The position numbers were made by a program, and so were the translations under genes. The notes under the pieces were generated by a model. That model worked only from the letters and a program-made list of their open reading frames with translations. It had not been told where the DNA came from and did not search any database. From positions 8,011,001-8,075,000 of the forward strand of contig NC_046681.1 of NCBI RefSeq assembly GCF_009870125.1: DNA of 64,000 nucleotides, read 5' to 3'. This document shows, one piece after another, positions 13,001-23,601 of the stretch. Numbering within the stretch: position 1 is the stretch's first letter; each line of letters opens with the position of its first letter. This stretch comes from Drosophila pseudoobscura (taxonomy: Eukaryota > Arthropoda > Insecta > Diptera > Drosophilidae).

Positions 13001-16000
13001 TCACCTGAGGATTTGCTCTTCCTTTTATGTTGTGCTACAACGGCAACCGATAATAACAACAAGGAACAAGAACAACACAAGCATTTTACGTAAATCATGA
13101 TCATGTCAATGGCAGTGGCAATGGTAATGAGGCAATGCATTATTAATCAGACAAAAGCAAAGAGAGAAAAAGAGATATGCCAAAATTTACATTAGTCAGA
13201 GATGCTAAAGTAGTGGTGGGTGTGTGCATGTGTGTGTGTGGGTCAGTGGGCGTGGCATGTTAATTTTTGATTGCTGTGTCTCGACTGTCCAGCGTCATAC
13301 CTGAGACGAATTCCTTTGGCATGGACTTCTTGCCCGAAGTAGTCACACGATACAGGGTAAAGTCCTCGATCCTCAGGATAACGCACGAGCTCATCAACTT
13401 GGCCAGGTTCTCCAAGGTGTGGCGCTGCTGAGCTGCCTGCGACATTTGGCTGCTAGCGGAGGCAGAGCCGGAGCCGGATCCGCCAGAGCCAGCAGCAGCA
13501 GATGCAGCTGCCGCAGTGGGGGTGCTGCTGCCATTGGAGACGCTACCCCCGTGCTGGGAGCTGAGCATGCTTGCGTTCAGCATAATGGGTGAGGCCGGGG
13601 TGCTCCGCTCGAGCGGGGCATGCGTGGCCGGCCGATTGGGCTGGCTCAAATTGAGTACTGCCTCGCGGAAGGCATTCAGGGACTCCTTCAACCACAGCGC
13701 CGGTGCCACCGAGGCCTCCTTGTACTTGGCCCAGTGCGATCGATCCGATTTGGCCAGATGGTACGGATAGTAGTCGACCTGAAAGGCCGTTACCGAGACC
13801 TGCAGGGCGCCACCCTTGTCCAGCTCGGGGTAACTAGAACGCCCGTCCCCCTCGTCGTCGCACAGATGCAGATCGATGCGCTGGCTGAAGAAGTGGTACG
13901 AGGTTTCGCGCACATCGAACGCATTGAACATGCGCTGTGCCGTTGTCGTGTGAGCCGATTCGGACAGACGGTTCTGCTGCTGCTCCACCTGGGCCTTGTA
14001 CTCGGGCAGAGTCTGAAACAATCAAACAACAAATTGGATAATATCAGGGAATCAACGCGGCAGTATAAGCTACTACCTGCATTTTGCGAGCCGCCTTTGT
14101 CTTTTGCGTGGCATGGGTGGCCGCCTTGATGAGGCCCGACAGGGAGTCCACAAAATGCAGAGCCGCCTTCAGCTGCGAGTCGGTTAGCACCCAGAGAAGA
14201 TCGTCCAGGATGAGGACCAGGCGGGAAGCGAGCAGCGAACAGTCCGCCAAACGCTTGCGAATGGTTATTCGGCAGCGGGCATGGTTCGTGAGCAGACGCA
14301 GAGGGGTCAGCGATTTGTCCTGAGTAGAGCTGGCCTCGATGCGGACGGTCTGCCAGGAGAGCTCCTTGAAGATCAGTATGATACCCTTCTGGGCGTCCTT
14401 GAGGCGTGTCATGCGAAGGTCAGCATTGGCCCACTTGGGAGTCTTTGACTCGACTCGAATGCGCGACATTTGCACGGAGGCGGTGAAGGCGGCGCTCACA
14501 AAGTTCACATTCACAGTGTTGACCACGATGGTGATGCCGTCGACTACCTTATGTATGAAACTGTACTTCCCCTGAGGCACTTGTGGCAGGGTAGCGGCAG
14601 CGGCCGCAGGAGAACCCGATCCTCCGCCTCCTGCATCGCGTGTCATGGGATTGCAGGTTTCGATTGTGATGCGCACCTCATCCAGCGTCTGTTTGTTGCG
14701 AAAAGGTAACATACGTCAGAGTTGGGAAGGGAAAGCTCGGCCTGCAAGCACTCACCAGTGTGATGGGTACGCTCTTCAGCTTTGTCCAGCTAATGCGGAA
14801 GGAGACATGGTTGCACCAGGCCGATGTCAGTCGCAGCCAGCTTGGTAACTCCAGCAGCTCGGTGAGCACCCGCTCGTCCAGCTCCAGGTTCGAAAGCTCC
14901 CCCTCGCCGCGGAATGTGCTCAGGTTGATTTTGTCCGAGGAGAGGTTCTTTGTGTAGCTGTGTGTGGGCCAGAGATAAGGGAAAGAGAACCAATGTGAGT
15001 CGAGTCGTCTGCCTTGTCTCAGCAATTATTTCTGCCTTGTCGAACATGTCTCATCGCATTTGCAGGGGGTCGAGGTTCGTGCGGAACTATCGGCACCATA
15101 TGGGGCCACTCAGTCAGTTGCCACCAATTGACCCACTTCCCGCATATGGCTGAGCATAATTGAAGTCGAAATCGAAACATTGATTGGGTTAAACTTGCGA
15201 AGGGTTCCTATAGCTGGCAAGAGCGCATCCGCAGGCGAGCGGGTTGCGGAGGCACTCAATGAAAAGTTGATTCTATTAAAAGGCAACTTGTTACTTAACA
15301 ACTTTGAGTAAGTTTTCTTTGCGACCTTTTACGTGACGGGTTGGGGGGATTACGTGAGAATCGTGGCATAGGATGAGGGTGGGGAGAGCACAACAAGTTT
15401 GCTCTGCATTTACACTTTTGGCCTTGTTGGGTTATAAACTTGGCTTGTTTGCAGCTTAATTGCGTGGAAAATAAGATGGAAAGATGGCAAACAAAGGATT
15501 CGGGCATTAGACCAAGACAATGCCAACCCAAAACTCTAAGGTTGTGTGGGTGCCTTTGTGTGTATATACATATTTTTTATATATAGCATCCATAAATATG
15601 TACTTAGTTATAAGACAAAAAAGCTATTATTAAGAGAGATGGCAAGACAATGCACGTATTTACATATGTATATATGAACTGAATAATATGTATGACCTGT
15701 TTTACAATAAACATGCATACATATATTAGATTGTGAAAGGTTTCCTTTTTCTCATTGTAATGTTGCTACACACGTAGTACCACCAGCGTGCCCACATGAA
15801 AGTCCTTCCCAACTGCTACCATCGACACCAGCCAGATGGAAAGAAGATAATGTCCGAGACTCCAACAACAAAATACATGTCGTTTTCATTACATCATTAC
15901 ATTGATGAATCGAATTCAAAATTCAAAAAGCGTCCATGGCACCCGCGTACTCAAAATACATAAATATCTACCATATTAAAATAATATTGAAAATTACAGA

Positions 16001-16692
16001 GAACATTGAATAATTATTCTTATTAGAATACATGTTATTTTAAGGCAAAAGTTTGATGGCATAGTCACAAGTGCCCTCGACCTGGTTATCGGATAACCCA
16101 TCAAGTAAGCCATACTGCGGGAAACAGCTTGAAAATTGAATTTCGCATGCGAGTGCCGGCGGCGGAGGAGGACGGCGACTCAATTTCAAGACGGTGCAAA
16201 AAAAACGAAGAAAGAGAACGAAACTAAAAGTGCGTCGGGGAAAATTGACAATCCACTTGTTACACCAGGAGCTGGCGGCGCTCTACCTCTACTCTGGGGC
16301 GTGTGGGCATGGGTGGGTGGCACTACGTGTGCTGGCTGAAGCAAGAAATTATTGCGGGAGGCGGTGGTAACTTAGCCATAAACGATAAAGAACACATAAA
16401 AGCGGTAAAAAAATTGGCCGACAGGTGACGAAAATGAGAAGGGGTGGGAAGCTGCAAAAAATATATGTACAGAATCAGCACCGCCAGAACACTGGGAAAA
16501 ATCAATTTAGTTTCCAGTAGCTCTGGCGTCCGCCCGCTGACCCCGAGAGATTCAGATTACTGAGCTGCAGCAACTGCAGCAAATAAACATAGTTTTATAA
16601 TTCGCTTTATTGCAAACCAAACTCGGCTGGGGCAGAGCCAACACTTACATGGACAAATGCTTGAGCAATTGGTTCTTTATCAGCGAGACCAT
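7004..16692 (-). CDS. CG34126: Bridge-like lipid transfer protein, UHRF1BP1/BLTP3 family
   Basis: Rod-like VPS13-family (chorein/RBG) protein thought to carry lipids at organelle contact sites and act in endosomal traffic. Sixteen exons join in frame to 1491 residues (human members about 1440-1464): 16649-16692, 14756-14957, 14077-14688, 13301-14012, 12781-12873, 11624-12711, 11392-11551, 10654-10798, 10049-10594, 9861-9975, 8233-8375, 8050-8173, 7843-7990, 7607-7781, 7428-7545 and 7004-7054. The N-terminal chorein signature (MVSLIKNQLLKHLS, then TKNLSSDKINLSTFRGEGEL) matches the human proteins closely, as do LVLILDDLLWVLTDSQLKA and the YYPGDFVFP region. The C-terminus is a coiled coil, as in human. 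The middle has low-complexity Gly/Ser/Gln inserts. One intron uses a GC donor. The CG number is from memory; the family call is firm. Confidence 0.93.
8376..9860 (-). other. Long intron of the BLTP3 gene
   Basis: Largest intron in the 3' half of the gene (1.5 kb), flanked by the exon ending ...IPWDELQ and the exon starting TKFGARCKAW. The content is AT-rich with T-runs and GTTGTT-type simple sequence; I see no nested gene. Confidence 0.7.
13005..13034 (-). other. Candidate 30-nt cassette exon of the BLTP3 gene
   Basis: Inside the intron between exons 13301-14012 and 12781-12873, the minus strand has a fair acceptor (ttgccgttgtag) and donor (CTCAG|GTGAAT) exactly 30 bases apart. Included, it keeps phase 1 on both sides and adds ten basic residues, AQHKRKSKSS, at the place where human UHRF1BP1L carries extra Lys/Ser-rich sequence. 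This is inference from splice signals only. Confidence 0.4.
14958..16648 (-). other. First intron of the BLTP3 gene
   Basis: A 1.7-kb intron after a 44-nt first coding exon. The flanking phases (phase 2 donor at 16648, acceptor after cacacacag at 14958) restore the conserved ...KHLS-x-x-TKNLSSDKINL motif. No other gene is evident inside it. Confidence 0.75.
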
Positions 16693-17191
16693 TTTAGCAA
16701 CGTCAGCAGTGAATGCAAATGGAAGACGGCGGTGTAACCAAATAAACAAACGAGCAGAGACGCTTCCACCTTAGAATCGCTCGCACAGAAAATTCAACGT
16801 CCGCGCACCATAACTTCGTTAGTTGGGATCTTGGAGGCACTCTGCGGAAGCAAATGTGGTTCACTATCAATTTTTTTTCTCCACTGTCGACTGTATCTCA
16901 GAATCTTTGGTGCACCGGCACGGAGATCAATTGGAAAACTCGCGAGTGTGCTTAACTTGTCTCAGCTGTGGGCCTCACATATTCACGTGCACTTCGAGAG
17001 ATGTCAGTTGGTCAGACTATGCAAAAATTAGTCATGTTTGAAAAATTGGAAAATGGGACAGTGCAATTTCCAAGCAGGGTTGCAGAGTCGCACTCCAAAA
17101 TGTGCTGATATGCGCATTCCCATTGTGCGATATATCGTTTGAGGGGAAAATTTGTTTTTGAAGCCCTTACGGTGGTACGACACTAGGCTTT

Positions 17192-17253
17192 GCCACTAAC
17201 CATACAGTATATATACTGTATATATATACTGTATATACTGTATGGTTAGTGGC
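17192..17253. repeat. 62-bp inverted repeat (22-bp perfect arms)
   Basis: The arms GCCACTAACCATACAGTATATA at 17192-17213 and their exact reverse complement at 17232-17253 flank an 18-base spacer that is itself TA-rich (TACTGTATATATATACTG). The whole could extrude as a long hairpin. No target-site duplication or transposase remains are visible around it. Confidence 0.9.
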
Positions 17254-17546
17254 TTTGCCTTCTGTGCTGTGAAGAGGGAGAGAGAGATAGAATGCGAACT
17301 AAAACTCAAAGTTAGACTTGGCCCAGTATCGGACTCGCTGTGGCGCTGCTGGTATTATTATTGCGATTATGCGGGAAAACACCGATATTTTTTAGGAATT
17401 TTTTCACTAAAATTTCTGGATTTAGACAGCGCTGCGCGCATTCGGGATACAATTATGTGGGCTGGATTCTATTTATATAGTAATATTCGACGGAATAAAT
17501 AGCTGCATCAAAGACGAGGAATATGTATGATGGTACTTGAATTCGT

Positions 17547-17632
17547 CAGTATATTTACGGTATTTTTAAAATGAGACCGTATATTTTGGAATGTTTCTGA
17601 GGGTCGGACGGTATATTTTAACGTCACACTGG
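17547..17632 (+). promoter_or_regulatory. Array of Ohler motif 6 plus motif 1
   Basis: Four close matches to Drosophila core-promoter motif 6 (KTYRGTATWTTT) lie at about 17547, 17559, 17577 and 17609. They are followed by a motif-1-like CGTCACACTGG at 17622, 44 bases before the ATG of the UBX gene. Motifs 1 and 6 are known partners in TATA-less housekeeping promoters. The four-fold repeat of motif 6 is unusual. Confidence 0.7.
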
Positions 17633-17675
17633 ATGAAACAAACAACTTAAAAAATTAAATTGCGAAGAACAAAAG

Positions 17676-19178
17676 ATGTCCCGCAGCGCGAATTCACCAG
17701 ACGAGCTGGTGAAGCAGGTAGTGGAAATCACGGCGTGCAATGCGGATGAAGCCAAACACTATTTGGGAGCCTGTGAAAACGATGTGGCTGCTGCGGTGGC
17801 CCTGTTCTTCGAGCAGGGTGCAGCCTCAACATCATCGACGAGCGCGGGTCCTTCATTGCCGGTGCTGGACGATGAGGACGAGGTTCGTGCTCCCATAGCT
17901 CCAATTAGGGAACAGCTAATACTGCCAGAAGATGACAACTTTTTTGCGTCCGGTGGGAGCAGCAGCAACCGGCTGTCGCGCGTCACACAGCGACAGAAGG
18001 TCTGTCCTCTCCGCGACTTTGCCCGAGAGGCAGCTCTGATGGAGGAGCAACTGCAGGCCACGGGTGCCTACTCGGACCCTGGCGCCCATCGAAGGCGTCG
18101 TGAACGCTCCGCCCAAATGGTTGTCGCCGGTCAGGCCATCGCGCTAAATTCACGCGTCGGTGCGGCCACAGCCACCGCCACATCCCGCCTTGGTGATCTA
18201 TTCCGCCCCCCCACTGACATACTCTATTCTGGAACTTTGACGGCGGCCCGGGAGTTCGCCACCAAGAGACAACGATGGCTGCTGGTTAACGTACAAGGCG
18301 ACAATTTTCAGTCGCAGACCATGAACCGCGATGTCTGGTCAAACAAAGATCTAAAGAAGTTGGTTAGGCGTCAATTTACGTTCTGGCAGGTGGACAACGA
18401 CACCTCCGAGGGACGCCGCTTTGTGGCCTTTTATCACTGCGCGAAGCTACCGTATCTTTGCATAATTGATCCCCGCACCGGCGAGGAGGTTTGGCGAAGC
18501 CCGGAACCCACTCAGGAAAATGTTTTGCCAGATTTGAGGCAATTTCTGCGAGAGCACCGTGACTTTACTCACGAAGATGCTCCTAGCACTTCTAAACGAG
18601 CCGCCAAGCACCTCGAAGACGATGAGATCGAGGACGTGGACGTGGATGCCGAGGCCTCGTGCTCGTCGGCCAGTTCCCGCGGAACGCCAAAGAAGCGAGC
18701 CAAGCTGCTGGAGCTCACCGAGGAAGAGCAGCTCGAGCTAGCCATCAAGAATTCGATGAATGAAAATGGAGACGCCATCAAGGTAGATGGTCAGGCGAGC
18801 GATGCGGAGAGCCTTGAGGAATTCGACGATGACGAGCTCAAAGTGACTGCAGTTGCAGCTGCTGCCACCGCCACCGCGACCGCCACCTCCTACGAAACTG
18901 AGCTGGGCAAAGCCAATGACGAGGTGACCACATTAAAGCTGCGTCTGCTGAATGCCTTGGGCGCCGATGAAGTCGTCCAGCTACGCTGGCCCTCGGACAC
19001 CAAGCTGCAGACCCTGCGTCTGTACATTCGCCAAACGCACAAGCACATCCCTCAAGAGGGCTACAAGCTCATCTGCGCCTTTCCGCGCAAGTCGCTCGAG
19101 GCCGAACACAACCAGAGCTCGCTGAAGGAGCTCGGACTGCATCCCTCTGCTAATGTGCATCTCACTCTAGACGACTAA
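17676..19178 (+). CDS. CG8892: UBX-domain protein, UBXN7 homologue
   Basis: Single-exon gene of 500 residues. Domain order matches UBXN7: an N-terminal UBA-like domain (about 7-47, LVKQVVEITACNADEAKHYL), a UAS thioredoxin-like domain (about 160-290, with REFATKRQRWLLVNVQ), a ubiquitin-interacting motif (about 345-362, EEEQLELAIKNSM) and a C-terminal UBX domain (about 415-500). UBXN7 links the AAA ATPase p97/VCP (TER94 in flies) to ubiquitylated substrates and to neddylated cullin-RING ligases, so this is a p97 adaptor. Acidic and Ala/Thr repeats fill the linkers. The start is the first ATG after the motif 6/1 promoter. The next gene starts 384 bp after the stop on the same strand. The CG number is from memory. 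Confidence 0.92.
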   Translation: MSRSANSPDELVKQVVEITACNADEAKHYLGACENDVAAAVALFFEQGAASTSSTSAGPSLPVLDDEDEVRAPIAPIREQLILPEDDNFFASGGSSSNRLSRVTQRQKVCPLRDFAREAALMEEQLQATGAYSDPGAHRRRRERSAQMVVAGQAIALNSRVGAATATATSRLGDLFRPPTDILYSGTLTAAREFATKRQRWLLVNVQGDNFQSQTMNRDVWSNKDLKKLVRRQFTFWQVDNDTSEGRRFVAFYHCAKLPYLCIIDPRTGEEVWRSPEPTQENVLPDLRQFLREHRDFTHEDAPSTSKRAAKHLEDDEIEDVDVDAEASCSSASSRGTPKKRAKLLELTEEEQLELAIKNSMNENGDAIKVDGQASDAESLEEFDDDELKVTAVAAAATATATATSYETELGKANDEVTTLKLRLLNALGADEVVQLRWPSDTKLQTLRLYIRQTHKHIPQEGYKLICAFPRKSLEAEHNQSSLKELGLHPSANVHLTLDD

Positions 19179-19561
19179 GCTGGTGGCACACACTTGGTCT
19201 AGGTCTGTCCAAATTAAACAGCGCAACGCATTCTTCATATAATTATTTACAATTTGGTCTCGCCCCGTACCCTCCCATCCCAAAGCTCCACACAAACTAA
19301 AATGCTGTATTAAGTTTAAGGAAACAATACATTGAATAAAATCTACTAGGAAAGCTACCTAAATTTGTTTTTAATGTTGAAAGAGTCTAAATCTGAAGAA
19401 ACTTTGAATGCATAACCACCCTGCCTTTGTATTGGCGCCAAACCGAAATCAGCTGTATCTGCACAGCACGCCACACACTGGTGGCCCGCACTCGCTCTGG
19501 ATTCTATTCTTCATCTCAAAAATTATAAATTGTTTCAATTGACTCCAACAATAGGCGCGTC

Positions 19562-20242
19562 ATGTCGAAGCCAATTACCTTTGTTACGGGCAACGCCAAA
19601 AAGTTGGAGGAACTAGTGGCAATCTTGGACCCTAATTTCCCCCGCACCATTGTGTCCAAGAGAGTGGATTTGCCGGAGTTGCAAGGTTCGCATTCCATAT
19701 TTTTGTCCATTATTTGATACTCTAAAGAGTATCATTTACAGGTGACATTGATGAGATAGCTATTAAGAAATGCAAGGAGGCAGCGCGTCAAGTCAATGGT
19801 CCTGTGCTGGTGGAGGACACCAGCCTGTGTTTCAACGCTCTAGAGGGCTTGCCAGGGCCATACATTAAGTGGTTCTTGGAGAAGCTGAAGCCAGAGGGAC
19901 TGTACAGGCTACTTGCTGGATGGGAAGATAAGTCCGCGCAAGCTGTGTGCACCTTTGGCTATTGCGAAGGCGCCGATGCAGAGCCGCAGTTGTTTAAGGG
20001 CGTTACAGAGGGTGTGATCGTGGAGCCGCGTGGACCCAGGGACTTTGGATGGTGAGTCACTAGCACGAGTTAATATGAATATGAATAATGGTAAACTATT
20101 TTGATACAGGGACCCTGTGTTCCAGCCAAAGGGCTATGAAAAAACATATGCTGAATTGCCCAAGTCGGAGAAAAACACCATTTCGCACCGTTATCGGGCT
20201 TTGGCATTGTTGCAGAAGCACTTCGAGGCCGAAGACAGTTAA
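19562..20242 (+). CDS. CG8891: Inosine triphosphate pyrophosphatase (ITPase)
   Basis: House-cleaning enzyme that hydrolyses ITP, dITP and XTP to monophosphates plus pyrophosphate, keeping deaminated purines out of nucleic acids. Three exons (19562-19685, 19742-20051, 20110-20242) give 188 residues, close to human ITPA (194). The nucleotide-binding signature [11 protein letters not shown], the catalytic [23 protein letters not shown]-like segment (here [15 protein letters not shown]) and the GWDPVFQP and SHRYRAL motifs are all present. The second intron splits the W of FGWDP exactly as the sequence predicts. An E-box-like TCAGCTG near 19450 may be part of the promoter. Convergent with the MPDU1 gene (113 bp between stops). 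Confidence 0.95.
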
Positions 20243-20354
20243 GACCGCGCTTTCTATAAAATAAGAATGAATTTATTTAATATTTGAATATTTGTTCTAC
20301 AATGTCGAGAAAATGTTCCAACTGAAGAGAGTCGAGGTACTTTAATTCTAATCT

Positions 20355-21173
20355 CTAATCGACCTTCTTGCTCTTTGGCTTCTTTGCCTTCGCCTTGGCG
20401 TCCTGTGCGCCAGAGGGTTTGTTCCAGTAGTAAAGCAGCTGTGCCACAATAACTCCATTGGCAAATGTGGAGAAGCAGAAGGTAATAATCATCATTTGAT
20501 CGCCCGTCTCCTGTATGGAGGTAAAGATTCGAGCCACTGATCCGGCAAACATCATGAAGCATGTGGCGGCTGACAATTGGCCGGTAGATCCAGCCTTGTA
20601 GTTGGTGAACGCCTGCGACAGCTTGCCCACCAGCAGAATGGGAATATTGCAGCTCTGGATGGTGATCAATGCCTTCATTGGTGTTAAGCCAGAGTTGAGC
20701 ACGTAAAGAAATACTGCATATGCCAGGAGGAATATCACTGACTGAACCTTGCGCCCGCTGAAATACAAGACCAAGACCGCAATCGCCACTGTTTGAAACG
20801 CCAGGAAGGTACTATCGCCCCAGGCACTGAAGGGATAACCATTCATAAAGCTGTAGGACATGTGAAACGTGATAGCCAGCAGATCCAGCATGACGCCCAC
20901 TATGTTGATGCCTTCGCCGGACTTGTTATTAAGGATTTTTAAAACCTGGGGGACCTTCACAAGCACCGACCCGGCAATGATAGCCAGCCCAAGTCCCTTG
21001 CTCAGCAGAGCCTTGAAGCAGGGAACTGCAAAAATAGTTTAATTCAAGAGATACTCAAGTTATGGTAGCAGCCCTGTCCACTCACTGTCCAAGAAGTCGT
21101 GCTCCAGGAAGTAGTTATCGTAACACTTCTGGCTCATTAGGAACAGAGCTCCCTTCCTGATAAGATCCGTCAT
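20355..21173 (-). CDS. CG3792: Mannose-P-dolichol utilization defect 1 (MPDU1/Lec35)
   Basis: Seven-helix ER membrane protein of the PQ-loop family, needed for use of dolichol-P-mannose and dolichol-P-glucose in N-glycosylation, GPI and mannosylation pathways. Two exons (21086-21173 and 20355-21025) give 252 residues; human MPDU1 has 247. The first PQ-loop motif (KGLGLAIIAGSVLVKVPQVL) and the highly conserved ARIFTSIQETGDQ are seen. The C-terminus is lysine-rich (KAKAKKPKSKKVD), consistent with ER retention. A minus-strand AATAAA (tttatt near 20271) lies just after the stop. The promoter faces Gmd, about 720 bp away. Both flanking genes also serve nucleotide-sugar or nucleotide chemistry, but I do not claim co-regulation. 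CG number from memory. Confidence 0.93.
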
Positions 21174-21891
21174 TTTTCTATTTTTTTTTTAATTTGTCTT
21201 TTATCACGGACGAAACGATGTACTTTGGTGCGGTGAGTGTTTGGTGGCGTCTTATCAAGCCGCTAGTCGCCGATTGTTTGCAGTCGAAAAATGAAATGGA
21301 AAGCCAGCAGCACACGCACACGTAACGATAAAAGACACCCGCATATGCCAAGAGCTATGAAAGAAGTAAATGTGCACCCGGTTGCGAATCGAACGGAATC
21401 GGCGCTGATAAGATATTACTTCCACTGTGCGTTGGGAGCGACCTTTCTGCAGAATTAATGTGGTATCAGTGGATCCGGCGAAATCGCTACGTGGGTCTAG
21501 TGACTAAGCAACCCTGTTGCACCGTGGTAAGGAAATATTCGAAAATTGGAATTTTATAAAATACACTAACATATAACTTTAAAATTGACTCAATGGTCAA
21601 ACAATTTACTTAAAACTGCGACCGTAAGCTTAGTTTAGTAAACTAAACTTCTAAACAAATATAATGAAATATGAATTCACCGACTTCTTTGCTGTCCACT
21701 GCAGACGCATCTTGAATCACTGTGCGTGTCAAGCCCAAACCAGTCTGGCCACGCTTCAAGCGGGTGGCAACTCTGTGCACAATAGATAAAACAGAATTGT
21801 TTACACTACACTGCTACGCTGCATCGAGTCGAGTCGACGTGAAAAGCAAGAATTAGGCTTAGTAAAACAGTTAAAAGTATTTTCAATTAAC

Positions 21892-23214
21892 ATGTCGAGG
21901 TGCGATGGGGCCAGTGGAAGCAAGAAACCGCGGTCGGACAGCAACAGCAACTGCAGCAAGGAGTTAAATGGTTCGGCGGACGGCGCCGGAGATGTAGGCG
22001 TTTCTCGTGACAAAGTCGCGCTGATAACCGGCATAACGGGGCAGGTGTGCAACAAATTTTCAAGTTATTCGTCAGAGTTCTGCGAACAGCTAATGCTTAC
22101 GTGTTAAAAACATTTTGCGCTTTCCTTATCTCCCCAGGATGGCTCATACTTGGCAGAGTTCCTGCTCAAGAAGGACTATGAGGTCCATGGGATTATCAGA
22201 CGGGCCAGCACCTTCAATACTACACGCATCGAGCACCTCTATGCTGATCCGAAGGCGCACAAGGGCGGAAAGATGAAACTTCACTATGGTGACATGACGG
22301 ATAGCAGTAGCCTTGTGAAGATTATCAACATGGTAAAGCCCACAGAGATATATAACTTGGCAGCACAATCACACGTGAAAGTATCCTTCGATTTGAGTGA
22401 ATACACTGCCGAAGTGGATGCAGTGGGTACTCTACGCATACTCGATGCCATTCGCACCTGTGGTATCGAGAAACTTGTGCGGTTCTATCAGGCTTCCACA
22501 TCGGAGCTGTATGGTAAAGTCGTGGAGACGCCACAGAATGAGCAGACCCCATTTTATCCAAGGTCGCCGTATGGTGAGAAATCAAAATAAGTCCATTTGA
22601 GACAAGGAATATTCTAAACTCTTGTTCTTACAGCCTGCGCCAAGATGTATGGTTTTTGGATAGTCATCAACTACAGGGAGGCCTACAATATGTACGCCTG
22701 CAATGGAATCCTCTTTAACCACGAGAGTCCGAGGCGCGGAGAGAATTTTGTTACCAGAAAGATAACGCGAAGCGTGGCAAAGATTCTCCTGAACCAAATG
22801 GAATACTTTGAGCTCGGAAACTTAGATTCGAAGCGGGATTGGGGCCACGCCAGTGATTACGTGGAGGCAATGTGGATGATGTTGCAGCGTGACAGCCCAT
22901 CGGACTATGTGATTGCCACCGGAGAGACGCACAGTGTACGTGAGTTTGTTGAGGCTGCCTTCAAGCATATTGGACGCGAGATAACGTGGCAAGGCAGTGG
23001 TGTAGAAGAGGTAGGCATAGAACGCAGTACTGACACTGTTCGCGTTCGCATAAATCCAAAGTATTTCCGGCCCACGGAGGTGGACCTTCTGTTGGGTGAT
23101 GCCTCGAAGGCCAAGCGGGAGCTTAATTGGACGCCAAAGTGGAGTTTCCTGCAGTTGGTCAGCGACATGATGAATGCCGACATCGAGCTCATGAAGAAGA
23201 ATCCCATTGCATAG
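21892..23214 (+). CDS. Gmd: GDP-mannose 4,6-dehydratase
   Basis: First enzyme of de novo GDP-L-fucose synthesis, converting GDP-D-mannose to GDP-4-keto-6-deoxymannose with NADP+; in flies it supplies fucose for Notch O-fucosylation and N-glycans. Three exons (21892-22044, 22138-22573, 22634-23214) encode 389 residues of a short-chain dehydrogenase. The Rossmann motif [11 protein letters not shown] is split by the first intron. The catalytic Ser/Thr-Glu region ([11 protein letters not shown]) and the Y-x3-K pair ([12 protein letters not shown]) follow. The N-terminus has a Ser/Asn/Lys-rich tail of about 45 residues before the fold. The last coding bases with the stop are duplicated in tandem just downstream (23218-23253). 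Poly(A) signal AATAAA near 23487. Confidence 0.96.
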
Positions 23215-23253
23215 AGCATTGAGCTCATGAAGAAGAATCCCATTTCATAAAGC
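23182..23253 (+). repeat. 36-bp tandem duplication across the Gmd stop codon
   Basis: Two 36-bp units, 23182-23217 and 23218-23253, differ at only three positions. The first holds the last ten Gmd codons and TAG; the second repeats them as ATTGAGCTCATGAAGAAGAA and so on, with TAA. Because the unit is a multiple of three, the copy lies in the same reading frame. Confidence 0.95.
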
Positions 23254-23601
23254 AGCGCCCATTCCTCCCTGGACTAGGACTGCAAACGGCACAAAGCTCT
23301 CTGCCCCGTCCTTGCGGATCTATAAATTACATATACAACAAATAGTCTTAGGCAATGGCAAGTGATCAATGTATTGGATTTGTAACTTGTTCTGTGTTCT
23401 CTGTGGGATTCGCAATCATTCCTTTTTCGTTTTGTTCTGTTTGTGATTATATGTATTTTTTTTACCAAATCTAACGAATATTTGCAATAAATAAGTTTAA
23501 ATCAAGGATGAGGTTATGGATTTGGAAAACGGAACTTCCAAAATAACTTTTATTCTTTCCGAGCTAAACACAGATCAAAAACAAACAGAATGTGGGCAGC
23601 C

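Larger units (their letters stand above)
16693..17675. promoter_or_regulatory. Divergent promoter region, BLTP3 gene / UBX-protein gene
   Basis: Just under 1 kb between the minus-strand start at 16692 and the plus-strand start at 17676. It contains a 62-bp palindrome (17192-17253) and, immediately before the plus-strand gene, a cluster of core-promoter motifs (17547-17632). There is no TATA box at the right distance, which suits two housekeeping genes. Confidence 0.6.

Noticed and set aside
15110-15531. Small open frames in the BLTP3 first intron
   Set aside because: No splice signals in phase and no similarity; intronic noise.
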